A DNA stretch of 64,000 nucleotides. Source: Antedon mediterranea. Lineage: Eukaryota; Echinodermata; Crinoidea; Comatulida; Antedonidae. Of the stretch, positions 44,301-57,935 are shown piece after piece. Under the pieces are notes generated by a model. The model worked only from the letters and a program-made list of their open reading frames with translations, ran no database searches and was not told where the DNA came from. Both the position numbers and the translations under genes were made by a program. The stretch's first letter is position 1, and the number at the start of each line of letters is the position of its first letter. The stretch is from NCBI RefSeq assembly GCF_964355755.1, contig NC_092679.1:11524932-11588931 (forward strand). Reading direction: 5' to 3'.

Positions 44301-47300
44301 GAAAATGGCAGATTGCTCCTGGGAGTCACTTGGTGGGATTATACTAGGGTACCTCCTTAGTCGTCCAGTATAAGTTAGACTAGGACCGCTGGTCCCGTTT
44401 ACTCAGCCCTCATCTTTTAAATCTGAGTGTAACTCAATTACGATTTTTTATATAGTGAAATTTGATACTGTATTTGTGAGAAAATGGCGGATTGCTCCTG
44501 GGAGTCACTTGGTGGGATTATACTAGGGTACCTCCTTAGTCGTCCAGTATAGTATAAGTTAAAGTAGGACCACTGGTCCTGTTTACTCAGCCCTCATCTT
44601 TTAAATCTGAGTGTAACTCAATTACGATTTTTAATATTATAGTGAAATTTGATACTGTATTTGTGAGAAAATGGAAGATTGCTCCTGGGAGTCACTTGGT
44701 GGGATTATACTTGGGTACCTCCTTAGTCGTCCAGTATAAGTTAGACTAGGACCGCTGGCCCTGTTTACTCAGCCCTCATCTTTTAAATCTGAGTGTAACT
44801 CAATTACGATTTTTAATATTATAGTGAAATTTGATACTGTATTTGTGAGAAAATGGCGGATTGCTCCTGGGAGTCACTTAGTGGGATTATACTAATGGAC
44901 CTACTTAATCGTCCAGTATAAGTTAGAGTAGGACCGCTGGTCCCGTTTACTCAGCCCTCATCTTTTAAATCTGAGTGTAACTCAATTACGATTTTTTATA
45001 TAGTGAAATTTGATACTGTATTTGTGAGAAAATGGCGGATTGCTCCTGGGAGTCACTTGGTGGGATTATACTAGGGTACCTCCTTAGTCGTCCAGTATAA
45101 GTTAAAGTAGGACCACTGGTCCTGTTTACTGAGCCCTCATCTTTTAAATCTGAGTGTAACTCAATTACGATTTTTAATATTATAGTGAAATTTGATACTG
45201 TATTTGTGAGAAAATGGAAGATTGCTCCTGGGAGTCACTTGGTGGGATTATACTTGGGTACCTCCTTAGTCGTCCAGTATAAGTTAGGGTGGGACCACTT
45301 GTCCCGTTTACTCAGACCTTATCTTTTAAATCTGAGTGTAACTCAATTACGATTTTTTAAATAGTGACATTTGATACTGTATTTGTGAGAAAATGGCGGA
45401 TTGCTCCTGGGAGTCACTTGGTGGGATTATATTAGGGTACCTCCTTAGTCGTCCAGTATAAGTTAGAGTAGGACCACTGGTCCTGTTTACTCAGCCCTCA
45501 TATTTTTAATCTGAGTGTAACTCAATTACGATTTTTAATATTATAGTGAAATTTGATACTGTATTTGTGAGAAAATGGCGGATTGCTCCTGGGAGTCACT
45601 TGGTGGGATTATACTAGGGTACCTCCTTAGTCGTCCAGAATAAGTTAAAGTAGGACCACTGGTCCTGTTTACTCAGCCCTCATCTTTTAAATCTGAGTGT
45701 AACTCAATTACGATTTTTAATATTATATTGAAATTTGATACTGTATTTGTGAGAAAATGGAAGATTGCTCCTGGGAGTCACTTGGTGGGATTATACTTGG
45801 GTACCTCCTTAGTCGTCCAGTATAAGTTAGAGTAGGACCGCTGGCCCTGTTTACTCAGCCCTCATCTTTTAAATCTGAGTGTAACTCAATTACGATTTTT
45901 AATATTATAGTGAAATTTGATACTGTATTTGTGAGAAAATGGAAGATTGCTCCTGGGAGTCACTTGGTGGGATTATACTTGGGTACCTCCTTAGTCGTCC
46001 AGTATAAGTTAGAGTAGGACCGCTGGCCTTGTTTACTCAGCCCTCATCTTTTAAATCTGAGTGTAAGTCAATTACGATTTTTAATATTATAGTGAAATTT
46101 GATACTGTATTTGTGAGAAAATGGCGGATTGCTCCTGGGAGTCACTTAGTGGGATTATACTAATGGACCTACTTAATCGTCCAGTATAAGTTAGAGTAGG
46201 ACCGCTGGTCCCGTTTACTCAGCCCTCATCTTTTAAATCTGAGTGTAACTCAATTACGATTTTTTATATAGTGAAATTTGATACTGTATTTGTGAGAAAA
46301 TGGCGGATTGCTCCTGGGAGTCACTTGGTGGGATTATACTAGGGTACCTCCTTAGTCGTCCAGTATAAGTTAAAGTAGGACCACTGGTCCTGTTTACTCA
46401 GCCCTCATCTTTTAAATCTGAGTGTAACTCAATTACGATTTTTAATATTATAGTTAATATTGATACTGTATTTGTGAGAAAATGGAAGATTGCTCCTGGG
46501 AGTCACTTGGTGGGATTATACTTGGGTACCTCCTTAGTCGTCCAGTATAAGTTAGGGTGGGACCTCTTGTCCCGTTTACTCAGCCCTTATCTTTTAAATC
46601 TGAGTGTAACTCAATTACGATTTTTTATATAGTGAAATTTGATACTGTATTTGTGAGAAAATGGCGCATTGCTCCTGGGAGTCACTTGGTGGGATTATAC
46701 TAGGGTACCTCCTTAGTGGTCCAGTATAAGTAAGAGTAGGACCGCTGGTCCTGTTTACTCAGCCCTCATCTTTTAAATCTGAGTGTAACTCAATTACGTT
46801 TTTAATATTATAGTGAAATTTGATATTGTATTTGTGAGAAAATGGCGGATTGCTCCTGGGAGTCACTTGGTGAGATTATACTAGAGTACCTCCTTAGTCG
46901 TCCAGTATAAGTTCGGGTGGGACCACTGGTCCTGTTTACTCAGCCCTCATCTTTTTAATCTGAATGTAACTCAATTACGATTTTTAATATTATAGTGAAA
47001 TTTGTTACTGTATTTGTGAGAAAATGGCGGATTGCTCCTGGGAGTCACTTGGTGGGATTATACTAGGGTACCTCCTTAGTCGTCCAGTATAAGTTAAAGT
47101 AGGACCACTGGTCCTGTTTACTCAGCCCTCATCTTTTAAATCTGAGTGTAACTCAATTACGATTTTTAATATTATAGTGAAATTTGATACTGTATTTGTA
47201 AGAAAATGGAAGATTGCTCCTGGGAGTCACTTAGTGGGATTATACTTGGGTACCTCCTTAGTCGTCCAGTATAAGTTAGAGTAGGACCGCTCGCCCTGTT

Positions 47301-50300
47301 TACTCAGCCCTCATCTTTTAAATCTGAGTGTAACTCAATTACGATTTTTAATATTATAGTGAAATTTGATACTGTATTTGTGAGAAAATGGAAGATTGCT
47401 CCTGGGAGTCACTTAGTGGGATTATACTAGGGTACCTACTTAATCGTCCAGTATAAGTTAGACTAGGACCGCTGGTCCCGTTTACTCAGCCCTCATCTTT
47501 TAAATCTGAGTGTAACTCAATTACGATTTTTTATATAGTGAAATTTGATACTGTATTTGTGAGAAAATGGCGGATTGCTCCTGGGAGTCACTTGGTGGGA
47601 TTATACTAGGGTACCTCCTTAGTCGTCCAGTATAGTATAAGTTAAAGTAGGACCACTGGTCCTGTTTACTCAGCCCTCATCTTTTAAATCTGAGTGTAAC
47701 TCAATTACGATTTTTAATATTATAGTGAAATTTGATACTGTATTTGTGAGAAAATGGAAGATTGCTCCTGGGAGTCACTTGGTGGGATTATACTTGGGTA
47801 CCTCCTTAGTCGTCCAGTATAAGTTAGAGTAGGACCGCTGGCCCTGTTTACTCAGCCCTCATCTTTTAAATCTGAGTGTAACTCAATTACGATTTTTAAT
47901 ATTATAGTGAAATTTGATACTGTATTTGTAAGAAAATGGCGGATTGCTCCTGGGAGTCACTTAGTGGGATTATACTAATGGACCTCCTTAATCGTCCAGT
48001 ATAAGTTAGAGTAGGACCGCTTGTCCCGTTTACTCAGCCCCCTCATCTTTTCAATCTGAGTGTAACTCAATTACGATTTTTTATATAGTGAGATTTGATA
48101 CTGTATTTGTGAGAAAATGGCGGATTGCTCCAGGGAGTCACTTGGTGGGATTATACTAGGGTACCTCCTTAGTCGTCCAGTATAAGTTAGAGGAGGACCG
48201 CTTGTCCTGTTTACTCAGCCCTCATCTTTTAAATCTGAGTGTAACTCAATTACGATTTTTAATATTATAGTGAAATTTGATATTGTATTTGTGAGAAAAT
48301 GGCGGATTGCTCCTGGGAGTCACTTGGTGAGATTATACTAGGATACCTCCTTAGTCGTCCAGTATAAGTTAGGGTGGGACCACTGGTCCCGTTTACTCAG
48401 CCCTCATCTTTTAAATCTGAGTGTAACTCAATTACGATTTTTTATATAGTGAAATTTGATACTGTATTTGTGAGAAAATGGCGGATTGCTCCTGGGAGTC
48501 ACTTGGTGGGATTATACTAGGGTACCTCCTTAGTCGTCCAGTATAAGTTAGAGTAGGACCACTGGTCCTGTTTACTCTCAGCCCTCATCTTTTAAATCTG
48601 AGTGTAACTCAATTACGATTTTTAATATTATAGTGAAATTTGATACTGTATTTGTGAGAAAATGGCGGATTGCTCCTGGGAGTCACTTGGTGGGATTATA
48701 CTAGGGTACCTCCTTAGTCGTCCAGTATAAGTTAAAGTAGGACCACTGGTCCTGTTTACTCAGCCCTCATCTTTTAAATCTGAGTGTAACTCAATTACGA
48801 TTTTTAATATTATAGTGAAATTTGATACTGTATTTGTGAGAAAATGGAAGATTGCTCCTGGGAGTCACTTGGTGGGATTATACTTGGGTACCTCCTTAGT
48901 CGTCCAGTATAAGTTAGAGTAGGACCGCTGGCCCTGTTTACTCAGCCCTCATCTTTTAAATCTGAGTGTAACTCAATTACGATTTTTAATATTATAGTGA
49001 AATTTGATACTGTATTTGTAAGAAAATGGCGGATTGCTCCTGGGAGTCACTTAGTGGGATTATACTAATGGACCTCCTTAATCGTCCAGTATAAGTTAGA
49101 GTAGGACCGCTTGTCCCGTTTACTCAGCCCCCTCATCTTTTCAATCTGAGTGTAACTCAATTACGATTTTTTATATAGTGAGATTTGATACTGTATTTGT
49201 GAGAAAATGGCGGATTGCTCCAGGGAGTCACTTGGTGGGATTATACTAGGGTACCTCCTTAGTCGTCCAGTATAAGTTAGAGTAGGACCGCTTGTCTTGT
49301 TTACTCAGCCCTCATCTTTTAAATCTGAGTGTAACTCAATTACGATTTTTAATATTATAGTGAAATTTGATATTGTATTTGTGAGAAAATGGCGGATTGC
49401 TCCTGGGAGTCACTTGGTGAGATTATACTAGGATACCTCCTTAGTCGTCCAGTATAAGTTAGGGTGGGACCACTGGTCCCGTTTACTCAGCCCTCATCTT
49501 TTAAATCTGAGTGTAACTCAATTACGATTTTTTATATAGTGAAATTTGATACTGTATTTGTGAGAAAATGGCGGATTGCTCCTGGGAGTCACTTGGTGGG
49601 ATTATACTAGGGTACCTCCTTAGTCGTCCAGTATAAGTTAGAGTAGGACCACTGGTCCTGTTTACTCTCAGCCCTCATCTTTTAAATCTGAGTGTAACTC
49701 AATTACGATTTTTAATATTATAGTGAAATTTGATACTGTATTTGTGAGAAAATGGCGGATTGCTCCTGGGAGTCACTTGGTGGGATTATACTAGGGTACC
49801 TCCTTAGTCGTCCAGTATAAGTTAAAGTAGGACCACTGGTCCTGTTTACTCAGCCCTCATCTTTTAAATCTGAGTGTAACTCAATTACGATTTTTAATAT
49901 TATAGTGAAATTTGATACTGTATTTGTGAGAAAATGGAAGATTGCTCTTGGGAATCACTTGGTGGGATTATAATTGGGTACCTCCTTAGTCGTCCAGTAT
50001 AAGTTAGAGTAGGACCGCTGGCCCTGTTTACTCAGCCCTTATCTTTTAAATCTGAGTGTAACTCAATTACGATTTTTATTATTATAGTGAAATTTGATAC
50101 TGTATTTGTGAGAAAATGGCGGATTGCTCCTGGGAGTCACTTTGTGGGATTATACTAGGGTACCTCCTTAGTCGTCCAGTATAAGTTAGAGTAGGACCAC
50201 TGGTCTTGTTTACTCAGCCCTCATCTTTTTAATCTGAGTGTAACTCAATTACGATTTTTAATATTATAGTGAAATTTGATACTGTATTTGTGAGAAAATG

Positions 50301-53300
50301 GCGGATTGCTCCTGGGAGTCACTTGGTGGGATTATACTAGGGTACCTCCTTAGTCGTCCAGTATAAGTTAAAGTAGGACCACTGGTCCTGTTTACTCAGC
50401 CCTCATCTTTTAAATCTGAGTGTAACTCAATTACGATTTTTAATATTATAGTGAAATTTGATACTGTATTTGTGAGAAAATGGAAGATTGCTCCTGGGAG
50501 TCACTTGGTGGGATTATACTTGGGTACCTCCTTAGTCGTCCAGTATAAGTTAGAGTAGGACCGCTCGCCCTGTTTACTCAGCCCTCATCTTTTAAATCTG
50601 AGTGTAACTCAATTACGATTTTTAATATTATAGTGAAATTTGATACTGTATTTGTGAGAAAATGGCAGATTGCTCCTGGGAGTCACTTGGTGGGATTATA
50701 CTAGGGTACCTCCTTAGTCGTCCAGTATAAGTTAGACTAGGACCGCTGGTCCCGTTTACTCAGCCCTCATCTTTTAAATCTGAGTGTAACTCAATTACGA
50801 TTTTTTATATAGTGAAATTTGATACTGTATTTGTGAGAAAATGGCGGATTGCTCCTGGGAGTCACTTGGTGGGATTATACTAGGGTACCTCCTTAGTCGT
50901 CCAGTATAGTATAAGTTAAAGTAGGACCACTGGTCCTGTTTACTCAGCCCTCATCTTTTAAATCTGAGTGTAACTCAATTACGATTTTTAATATTATAGT
51001 GAAATTTGATACTGTATTTGTGAGAAAATGGAAGATTGCTCCTGGGAGTCACTTGGTGGGATTATACTTGGGTACCTCCTTAGTCGTCCAGTATAAGTTA
51101 GACTAGGACCGCTGGCCCTGTTTACTCAGCCCTCATCTTTTAAATCTGAGTGTAACTCAATTACGATTTTTAATATTATAGTGAAATTTGATACTGTATT
51201 TGTGAGAAAATGGCGGATTGCTCCTGGGAGTCACTTAGTGGGATTATACTAATGGACCTACTTAATCGTCCAGTATAAGTTAGAGTAGGACCGCTGGTCC
51301 CGTTTACTCAGCCCTCATCTTTTAAATCTGAGTGTAACTCAATTACGATTTTTTATATAGTGAAATTTGATACTGTATTTGTGAGAAAATGGCGGATTGC
51401 TCCTGGGAGTCACTTGGTGGGATTATACTAGGGTACCTCCTTAGTCGTCCAGTATAAGTTAAAGTAGGACCACTGGTCCTGTTTACTGAGCCCTCATCTT
51501 TTAAATCTGAGTGTAACTCAATTACGATTTTTAATATTATAGTGAAATTTGATACTGTATTTGTGAGAAAATGGAAGATTGCTCCTGGGAGTCACTTGGT
51601 GGGATTATACTTGGGTACCTCCTTAGTCGTCCAGTATAAGTTAGGGTGGGACCACTTGTCCCGTTTACTCAGACCTTATCTTTTAAATCTGAGTGTAACT
51701 CAATTACGATTTTTTAAATAGTGACATTTGATACTGTATTTGTGAGAAAATGGCGGATTGCTCCTGGGAGTCACTTGGTGGGATTATATTAGGGTACCTC
51801 CTTAGTCGTCCAGTATAAGTTAGAGTAGGACCACTGGTCCTGTTTACTCAGCCCTCATATTTTTAATCTGAGTGTAACTCAATTACGATTTTTAATATTA
51901 TAGTGAAATTTGATACTGTATTTGTGAGAAAATGGCGGATTGCTCCTGGGAGTCACTTGGTGGGATTATACTAGGGTACCTCCTTAGTCGTCCAGAATAA
52001 GTTAAAGTAGGACCACTGGTCCTGTTTACTCAGCCCTCATCTTTTAAATCTGAGTGTAACTCAATTACGATTTTTAATATTATATTGAAATTTGATACTG
52101 TATTTGTGAGAAAATGGAAGATTGCTCCTGGGAGTCACTTGGTGGGATTATACTTGGGTACCTCCTTAGTCGTCCAGTATAAGTTAGAGTAGGACCGCTG
52201 GCCCTGTTTACTCAGCCCTCATCTTTTAAATCTGAGTGTAACTCAATTACGATTTTTAATATTATAGTGAAATTTGATACTGTATTTGTGAGAAAATGGA
52301 AGATTGCTCCTGGGAGTCACTTGGTGGGATTATACTTGGGTACCTCCTTAGTCGTCCAGTATAAGTTAGAGTAGGACCGCTGGCCTTGTTTACTCAGCCC
52401 TCATCTTTTAAATCTGAGTGTAAGTCAATTACGATTTTTAATATTATAGTGAAATTTGATACTGTATTTGTGAGAAAATGGCGGATTGCTCCTGGGAGTC
52501 ACTTAGTGGGATTATACTAATGGACCTACTTAATCGTCCAGTATAAGTTAGAGTAGGACCGCTGGTCCCGTTTACTCAGCCCTCATCTTTTAAATCTGAG
52601 TGTAACTCAATTACGATTTTTTATATAGTGAAATTTGATACTGTATTTGTGAGAAAATGGCGGATTGCTCCTGGGAGTCACTTGGTGGGATTATACTAGG
52701 GTACCTCCTTAGTCGTCCAGTATAAGTTAAAGTAGGACCACTGGTCCTGTTTACTCAGCCCTCATCTTTTAAATCTGAGTGTAACTCAATTACGATTTTT
52801 AATATTATAGTTAATATTGATACTGTATTTGTGAGAAAATGGAAGATTGCTCCTGGGAGTCACTTGGTGGGATTATACTTGGGTACCTCCTTAGTCGTCC
52901 AGTATAAGTTAGGGTGGGACCTCTTGTCCCGTTTACTCAGCCCTTATCTTTTAAATCTGAGTGTAACTCAATTACGATTTTTTATATAGTGAAATTTGAT
53001 ACTGTATTTGTGAGAAAATGGCGCATTGCTCCTGGGAGTCACTTGGTGGGATTATACTAGGGTACCTCCTTAGTGGTCCAGTATAAGTAAGAGTAGGACC
53101 GCTGGTCCTGTTTACTCAGCCCTCATCTTTTAAATCTGAGTGTAACTCAATTACGTTTTTAATATTATAGTGAAATTTGATATTGTATTTGTGAGAAAAT
53201 GGCGGATTGCTCCTGGGAGTCACTTGGTGAGATTATACTAGAGTACCTCCTTAGTCGTCCAGTATAAGTTCGGGTGGGACCACTGGTCCTGTTTACTCAG

Positions 53301-56300
53301 CCCTCATCTTTTTAATCTGAATGTAACTCAATTACGATTTTTAATATTATAGTGAAATTTGTTACTGTATTTGTGAGAAAATGGCGGATTGCTCCTGGGA
53401 GTCACTTGGTGGGATTATACTAGGGTACCTCCTTAGTCGTCCAGTATAAGTTAAAGTAGGACCACTGGTCCTGTTTACTCAGCCCTCATCTTTTAAATCT
53501 GAGTGTAACTCAATTACGATTTTTAATATTATAGTGAAATTTGATACTGTATTTGTAAGAAAATGGAAGATTGCTCCTGGGAGTCACTTAGTGGGATTAT
53601 ACTTGGGTACCTCCTTAGTCGTCCAGTATAAGTTAGAGTAGGACCGCTCGCCCTGTTTACTCAGCCCTCATCTTTTAAATCTGAGTGTAACTCAATTACG
53701 ATTTTTAATATTATAGTGAAATTTGATACTGTATTTGTGAGAAAATGGAAGATTGCTCCTGGGAGTCACTTAGTGGGATTATACTAGGGTACCTACTTAA
53801 TCGTCCAGTATAAGTTAGACTAGGACCGCTGGTCCCGTTTACTCAGCCCTCATCTTTTAAATCTGAGTGTAACTCAATTACGATTTTTTATATAGTGAAA
53901 TTTGATACTGTATTTGTGAGAAAATGGCGGATTGCTCCTGGGAGTCACTTGGTGGGATTATACTAGGGTACCTCCTTAGTCGTCCAGTATAGTATAAGTT
54001 AAAGTAGGACCACTGGTCCTGTTTACTCAGCCCTCATCTTTTAAATCTGAGTGTAACTCAATTACGATTTTTAATATTATAGTGAAATTTGATACTGTAT
54101 TTGTGAGAAAATGGAAGATTGCTCCTGGGAGTCACTTGGTGGGATTATACTTGGGTACCTCCTTAGTCGTCCAGTATAAGTTAGAGTAGGACCGCTGGCC
54201 CTGTTTACTCAGCCCTCATCTTTTAAATCTGAGTGTAACTCAATTACGATTTTTAATATTATAGTGAAATTTGATACTGTATTTGTAAGAAAATGGCGGA
54301 TTGCTCCTGGGAGTCACTTAGTGGGATTATACTAATGGACCTCCTTAATCGTCCAGTATAAGTTAGAGTAGGACCGCTTGTCCCGTTTACTCAGCCCCCT
54401 CATCTTTTCAATCTGAGTGTAACTCAATTACGATTTTTTATATAGTGAGATTTGATACTGTATTTGTGAGAAAATGGCGGATTGCTCCAGGGAGTCACTT
54501 GGTGGGATTATACTAGGGTACCTCCTTAGTCGTCCAGTATAAGTTAGAGGAGGACCGCTTGTCCTGTTTACTCAGCCCTCATCTTTTAAATCTGAGTGTA
54601 ACTCAATTACGATTTTTAATATTATAGTGAAATTTGATATTGTATTTGTGAGAAAATGGCGGATTGCTCCTGGGAGTCACTTGGTGAGATTATACTAGGA
54701 TACCTCCTTAGTCGTCCAGTATAAGTTAGGGTGGGACCACTGGTCCCGTTTACTCAGCCCTCATCTTTTAAATCTGAGTGTAACTCAATTACGATTTTTT
54801 ATATAGTGAAATTTGATACTGTATTTGTGAGAAAATGGCGGATTGCTCCTGGGAGTCACTTGGTGGGATTATACTAGGGTACCTCCTTAGTCGTCCAGTA
54901 TAAGTTAGAGTAGGACCACTGGTCCTGTTTACTCTCAGCCCTCATCTTTTAAATCTGAGTGTAACTCAATTACGATTTTTAATATTATAGTGAAATTTGA
55001 TACTGTATTTGTGAGAAAATGGCGGATTGCTCCTGGGAGTCACTTGGTGGGATTATACTAGGGTACCTCCTTAGTCGTCCAGTATAAGTTAAAGTAGGAC
55101 CACTGGTCCTGTTTACTCAGCCCTCATCTTTTAAATCTGAGTGTAACTCAATTACGATTTTTAATATTATAGTGAAATTTGATACTGTATTTGTGAGAAA
55201 ATGGAAGATTGCTCCTGGGAATCACTTGGTGGGATTATAATTGGGTACCTCCTTAGTCGTCCAGTATAAGTTAGAGTAGGACCGCTGGCCCTGTTTACTC
55301 AGCCCTTATCTTTTAAATCTGAGTGTAACTCAATTACGATTTTTATTATTATAGTGAAATTTGATACTGTATTTGTGAGAAAATGGCGGATTGCTCCTGG
55401 GAGTCACTTTGTGGGATTATACTAGGGTACCTCCTTAGTCGTCCAGTATAAGTTAGAGTAGGACCACTGGTCCTGTTTACTCAGCCCTCATCTTTTTAAT
55501 CTGAGTGTAACTCAATTACGATTTTTAATATTATAGTGAAATTTGATACTGTATTTGTGAGAAAATGGCGGATTGCTCCTGGGAGTCACTTGGTGGGATT
55601 ATACTAGGGTACCTCCTTAGTCGTCCAGTATAAGTTAAAGTAGGACCACTGGTCCTGTTTACTGAGCCCTCATCTTTTAAATCTGAGTGTAACTCAATTA
55701 CGATTTTTAATATTATAGTGAAATTTGATACTGTATTTGTGAGAAAATGGAAGATTGCTCCTGGGAGTCACTTGGTAGGATTATACTTGGGTACCTCCTT
55801 AGTCGTCCAGTATAAGTTAGGGTGGGACCACTTGTCCCGTTTACTCAGCCCTTATCTTTTAAATCTGAGTGTAACTCAATTACGATTTTTTAAATAGTGA
55901 CATTTGATACTGTATTTGTGAGAAAATGGCGGATTGCTCCTGGGAGTCACTTGGTGGGATTATATTAGGGTACCTCCTTAGTCGTCCAGTATAAGTTAGA
56001 GTAGGACCACTGGTCCTGTTTACTCAGCCCTCATATTTTTAATCTGAGTGTAACTCAATTACGATTTTTAATATTATAGTGAAATTTGATACTGTATTTG
56101 TGAGAAAATGGCGGATTGCTCCTGGGAGTCACTTGGTGGGATTATACTAGGGTACCTCCTTAGTCGTCCAGTATAAGTTAAAGTAGGACCACTGGTCCTG
56201 TTTACTCAGCCTTCATCTTTTAAATCTGAGTGTAACTCAATTACGATTTTTAATATTATATTGAAATTTGATACTGTATTTGTGAGAAAATGGAAGATTG

Positions 56301-57935
56301 CTCCTGGGAGTCACTTGGTGGGATTATACTTGGGTACCTCCTTAGTCGTCCAGTATAAGTTAGAGTAGGACCGCTGGCCCTGTTTACTCAGCCCTCATCT
56401 TTTAAATCTGAGTGTAACTCAATTACGATTTTTAATATTATAGTGAAATTTGATACTGTATTTGTGAGAAAATGGAAGATTGCTCCTGGGAGTCACTTGG
56501 TGGGATTATACTTGGGTACCTCCTTAGTCGTCCAGTATAAGTTAGAGTAGGACCGCTGGCCCTGTTTACTCAGCCCTCATCTTTTAAATCTGAGTGTAAG
56601 TCAATTACGATTTTTAATATTATAGTGAAATTTGATACTGTATTTGTGAGAAAATGGCGGATTGCTCCTGGGAGTCACTTAGTGGGATTATACTAATGGA
56701 CCTACTTAATCGTCCAGTATAAGTTAGAGTAGGACCGCTGGTCCCGTTTACTCAGCCCTCATCTTTTAAATCTGAGTGTAACTCAATTACGATTTTTTAT
56801 ATAGTGAAATTTGATACTGTATTTGTGAGAAAATGGCGGATTGCTCCTGGAAGTCACTTGGTGGGATTATACTAGGGTACCTCCTTAGTCGTCCAGTATA
56901 AGTTAAAGTAGGACCACTGGTCCTGTTTACTCAGCCCTCATCTTTTAAATCTGAGTGTAACTCAATTACGATTTTTAATATTATAGTGAAATTTGATACT
57001 GTATTTGTGAGAAAATGGAAGATTGCTCCTGGGAGTCACTTGGTGGGATTATACTTGGGTACCTCCTTAGTCGTCCAGTATAAGTTAGGGTGGGACCTCT
57101 TTTCCCGTTTACTCAGCCCTTATCTTTTAAATCTGAGTGTAACTCAATTACGATTTTTTATATAGTGAAATTTGATACTGTATTTGTGAGAAAATGGCGC
57201 ATTGCTCCTGGGAGTCACTTGGTGGGATTATACTAGGGTACCTCCTTAGTCGTCCAGTATAAGTTAAAGTAGGACCACTGGTCCTGTTTACTCAGCCATC
57301 ATCTTTTAAATCTGAGTGTAACTCAATTACGATTTTTAATATTATATTGAAATTTGATACTGTATTTGTGAGAAAATGGAAGATTGCTCCTGGGAGTCAC
57401 TTGGTGGGATTATACTAGGAGACCGCCTTAATCGTCCAGTATAAGTTAGAGTAGGACCACTGGTCCCGTTTACTCAGCCCTCATCTTTGAAATCTGAGTG
57501 TAACTCAATTACGATTTTTATTATTATAGTGAAATTTGATACTGTATTTGTGAGAAAATGGCGGATTGCTCCTGGGAGTCACTTGGTGGGATTATACTAA
57601 GGTACCTCTTTGGCCGTCCAGTATAAGTTAGAGTAGGACCGCTGGTCCTGTTTACTCAGCCCTCATCTTTTAAATCTGAGTGTAACTCAATTACGATTTT
57701 TAATATTATAGTGAAATTTGATACTGTATTTGTGAGAAAATGGCAGATTGCTCCTGGGAGTCACTTGGTGGGATTATACTAGGGGACCTCCTTAATCGTC
57801 CAGTATAAGTTAGAGTAAGACCGCAGGTCCCGTTTACTCAGCCCTCATCTTTTAAATCTGAGTGTAACTCAATTACGATTTTTTATATAGTGAAATTTGA
57901 TACTGTATTTGTGAGAAAATGGCGGATTGCTCCTG
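41360..57935 (+). repeat. Satellite array, forward part (~182-bp monomer, about 90 copies) with higher-order repeat
   Basis: Head-to-tail monomers of about 178-186 bp; successive ATGGCGG/ATGGAAG landmarks lie at 41394, 41575, 41757, 41939 and 42121. Each monomer has, in order, GAGAAAATGGCGGATTGCTC, TACCTCCTTAGTCGTCCAG, the 15-base dyad AGGACCACTGGTCCT, TTTACTCAGCCCTCATCTTT, and a variable TTTTTAATATTATAGTG or shorter TTTTTTATATAGTG that causes most length differences. Marker variants repeat at long range (TATAAGTAAGAGTAGG at 41458, 46725 and 53082), showing ~5.27 kb higher-order units. The first monomer, about 41360-41394, is degenerate. Confidence 0.97.
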
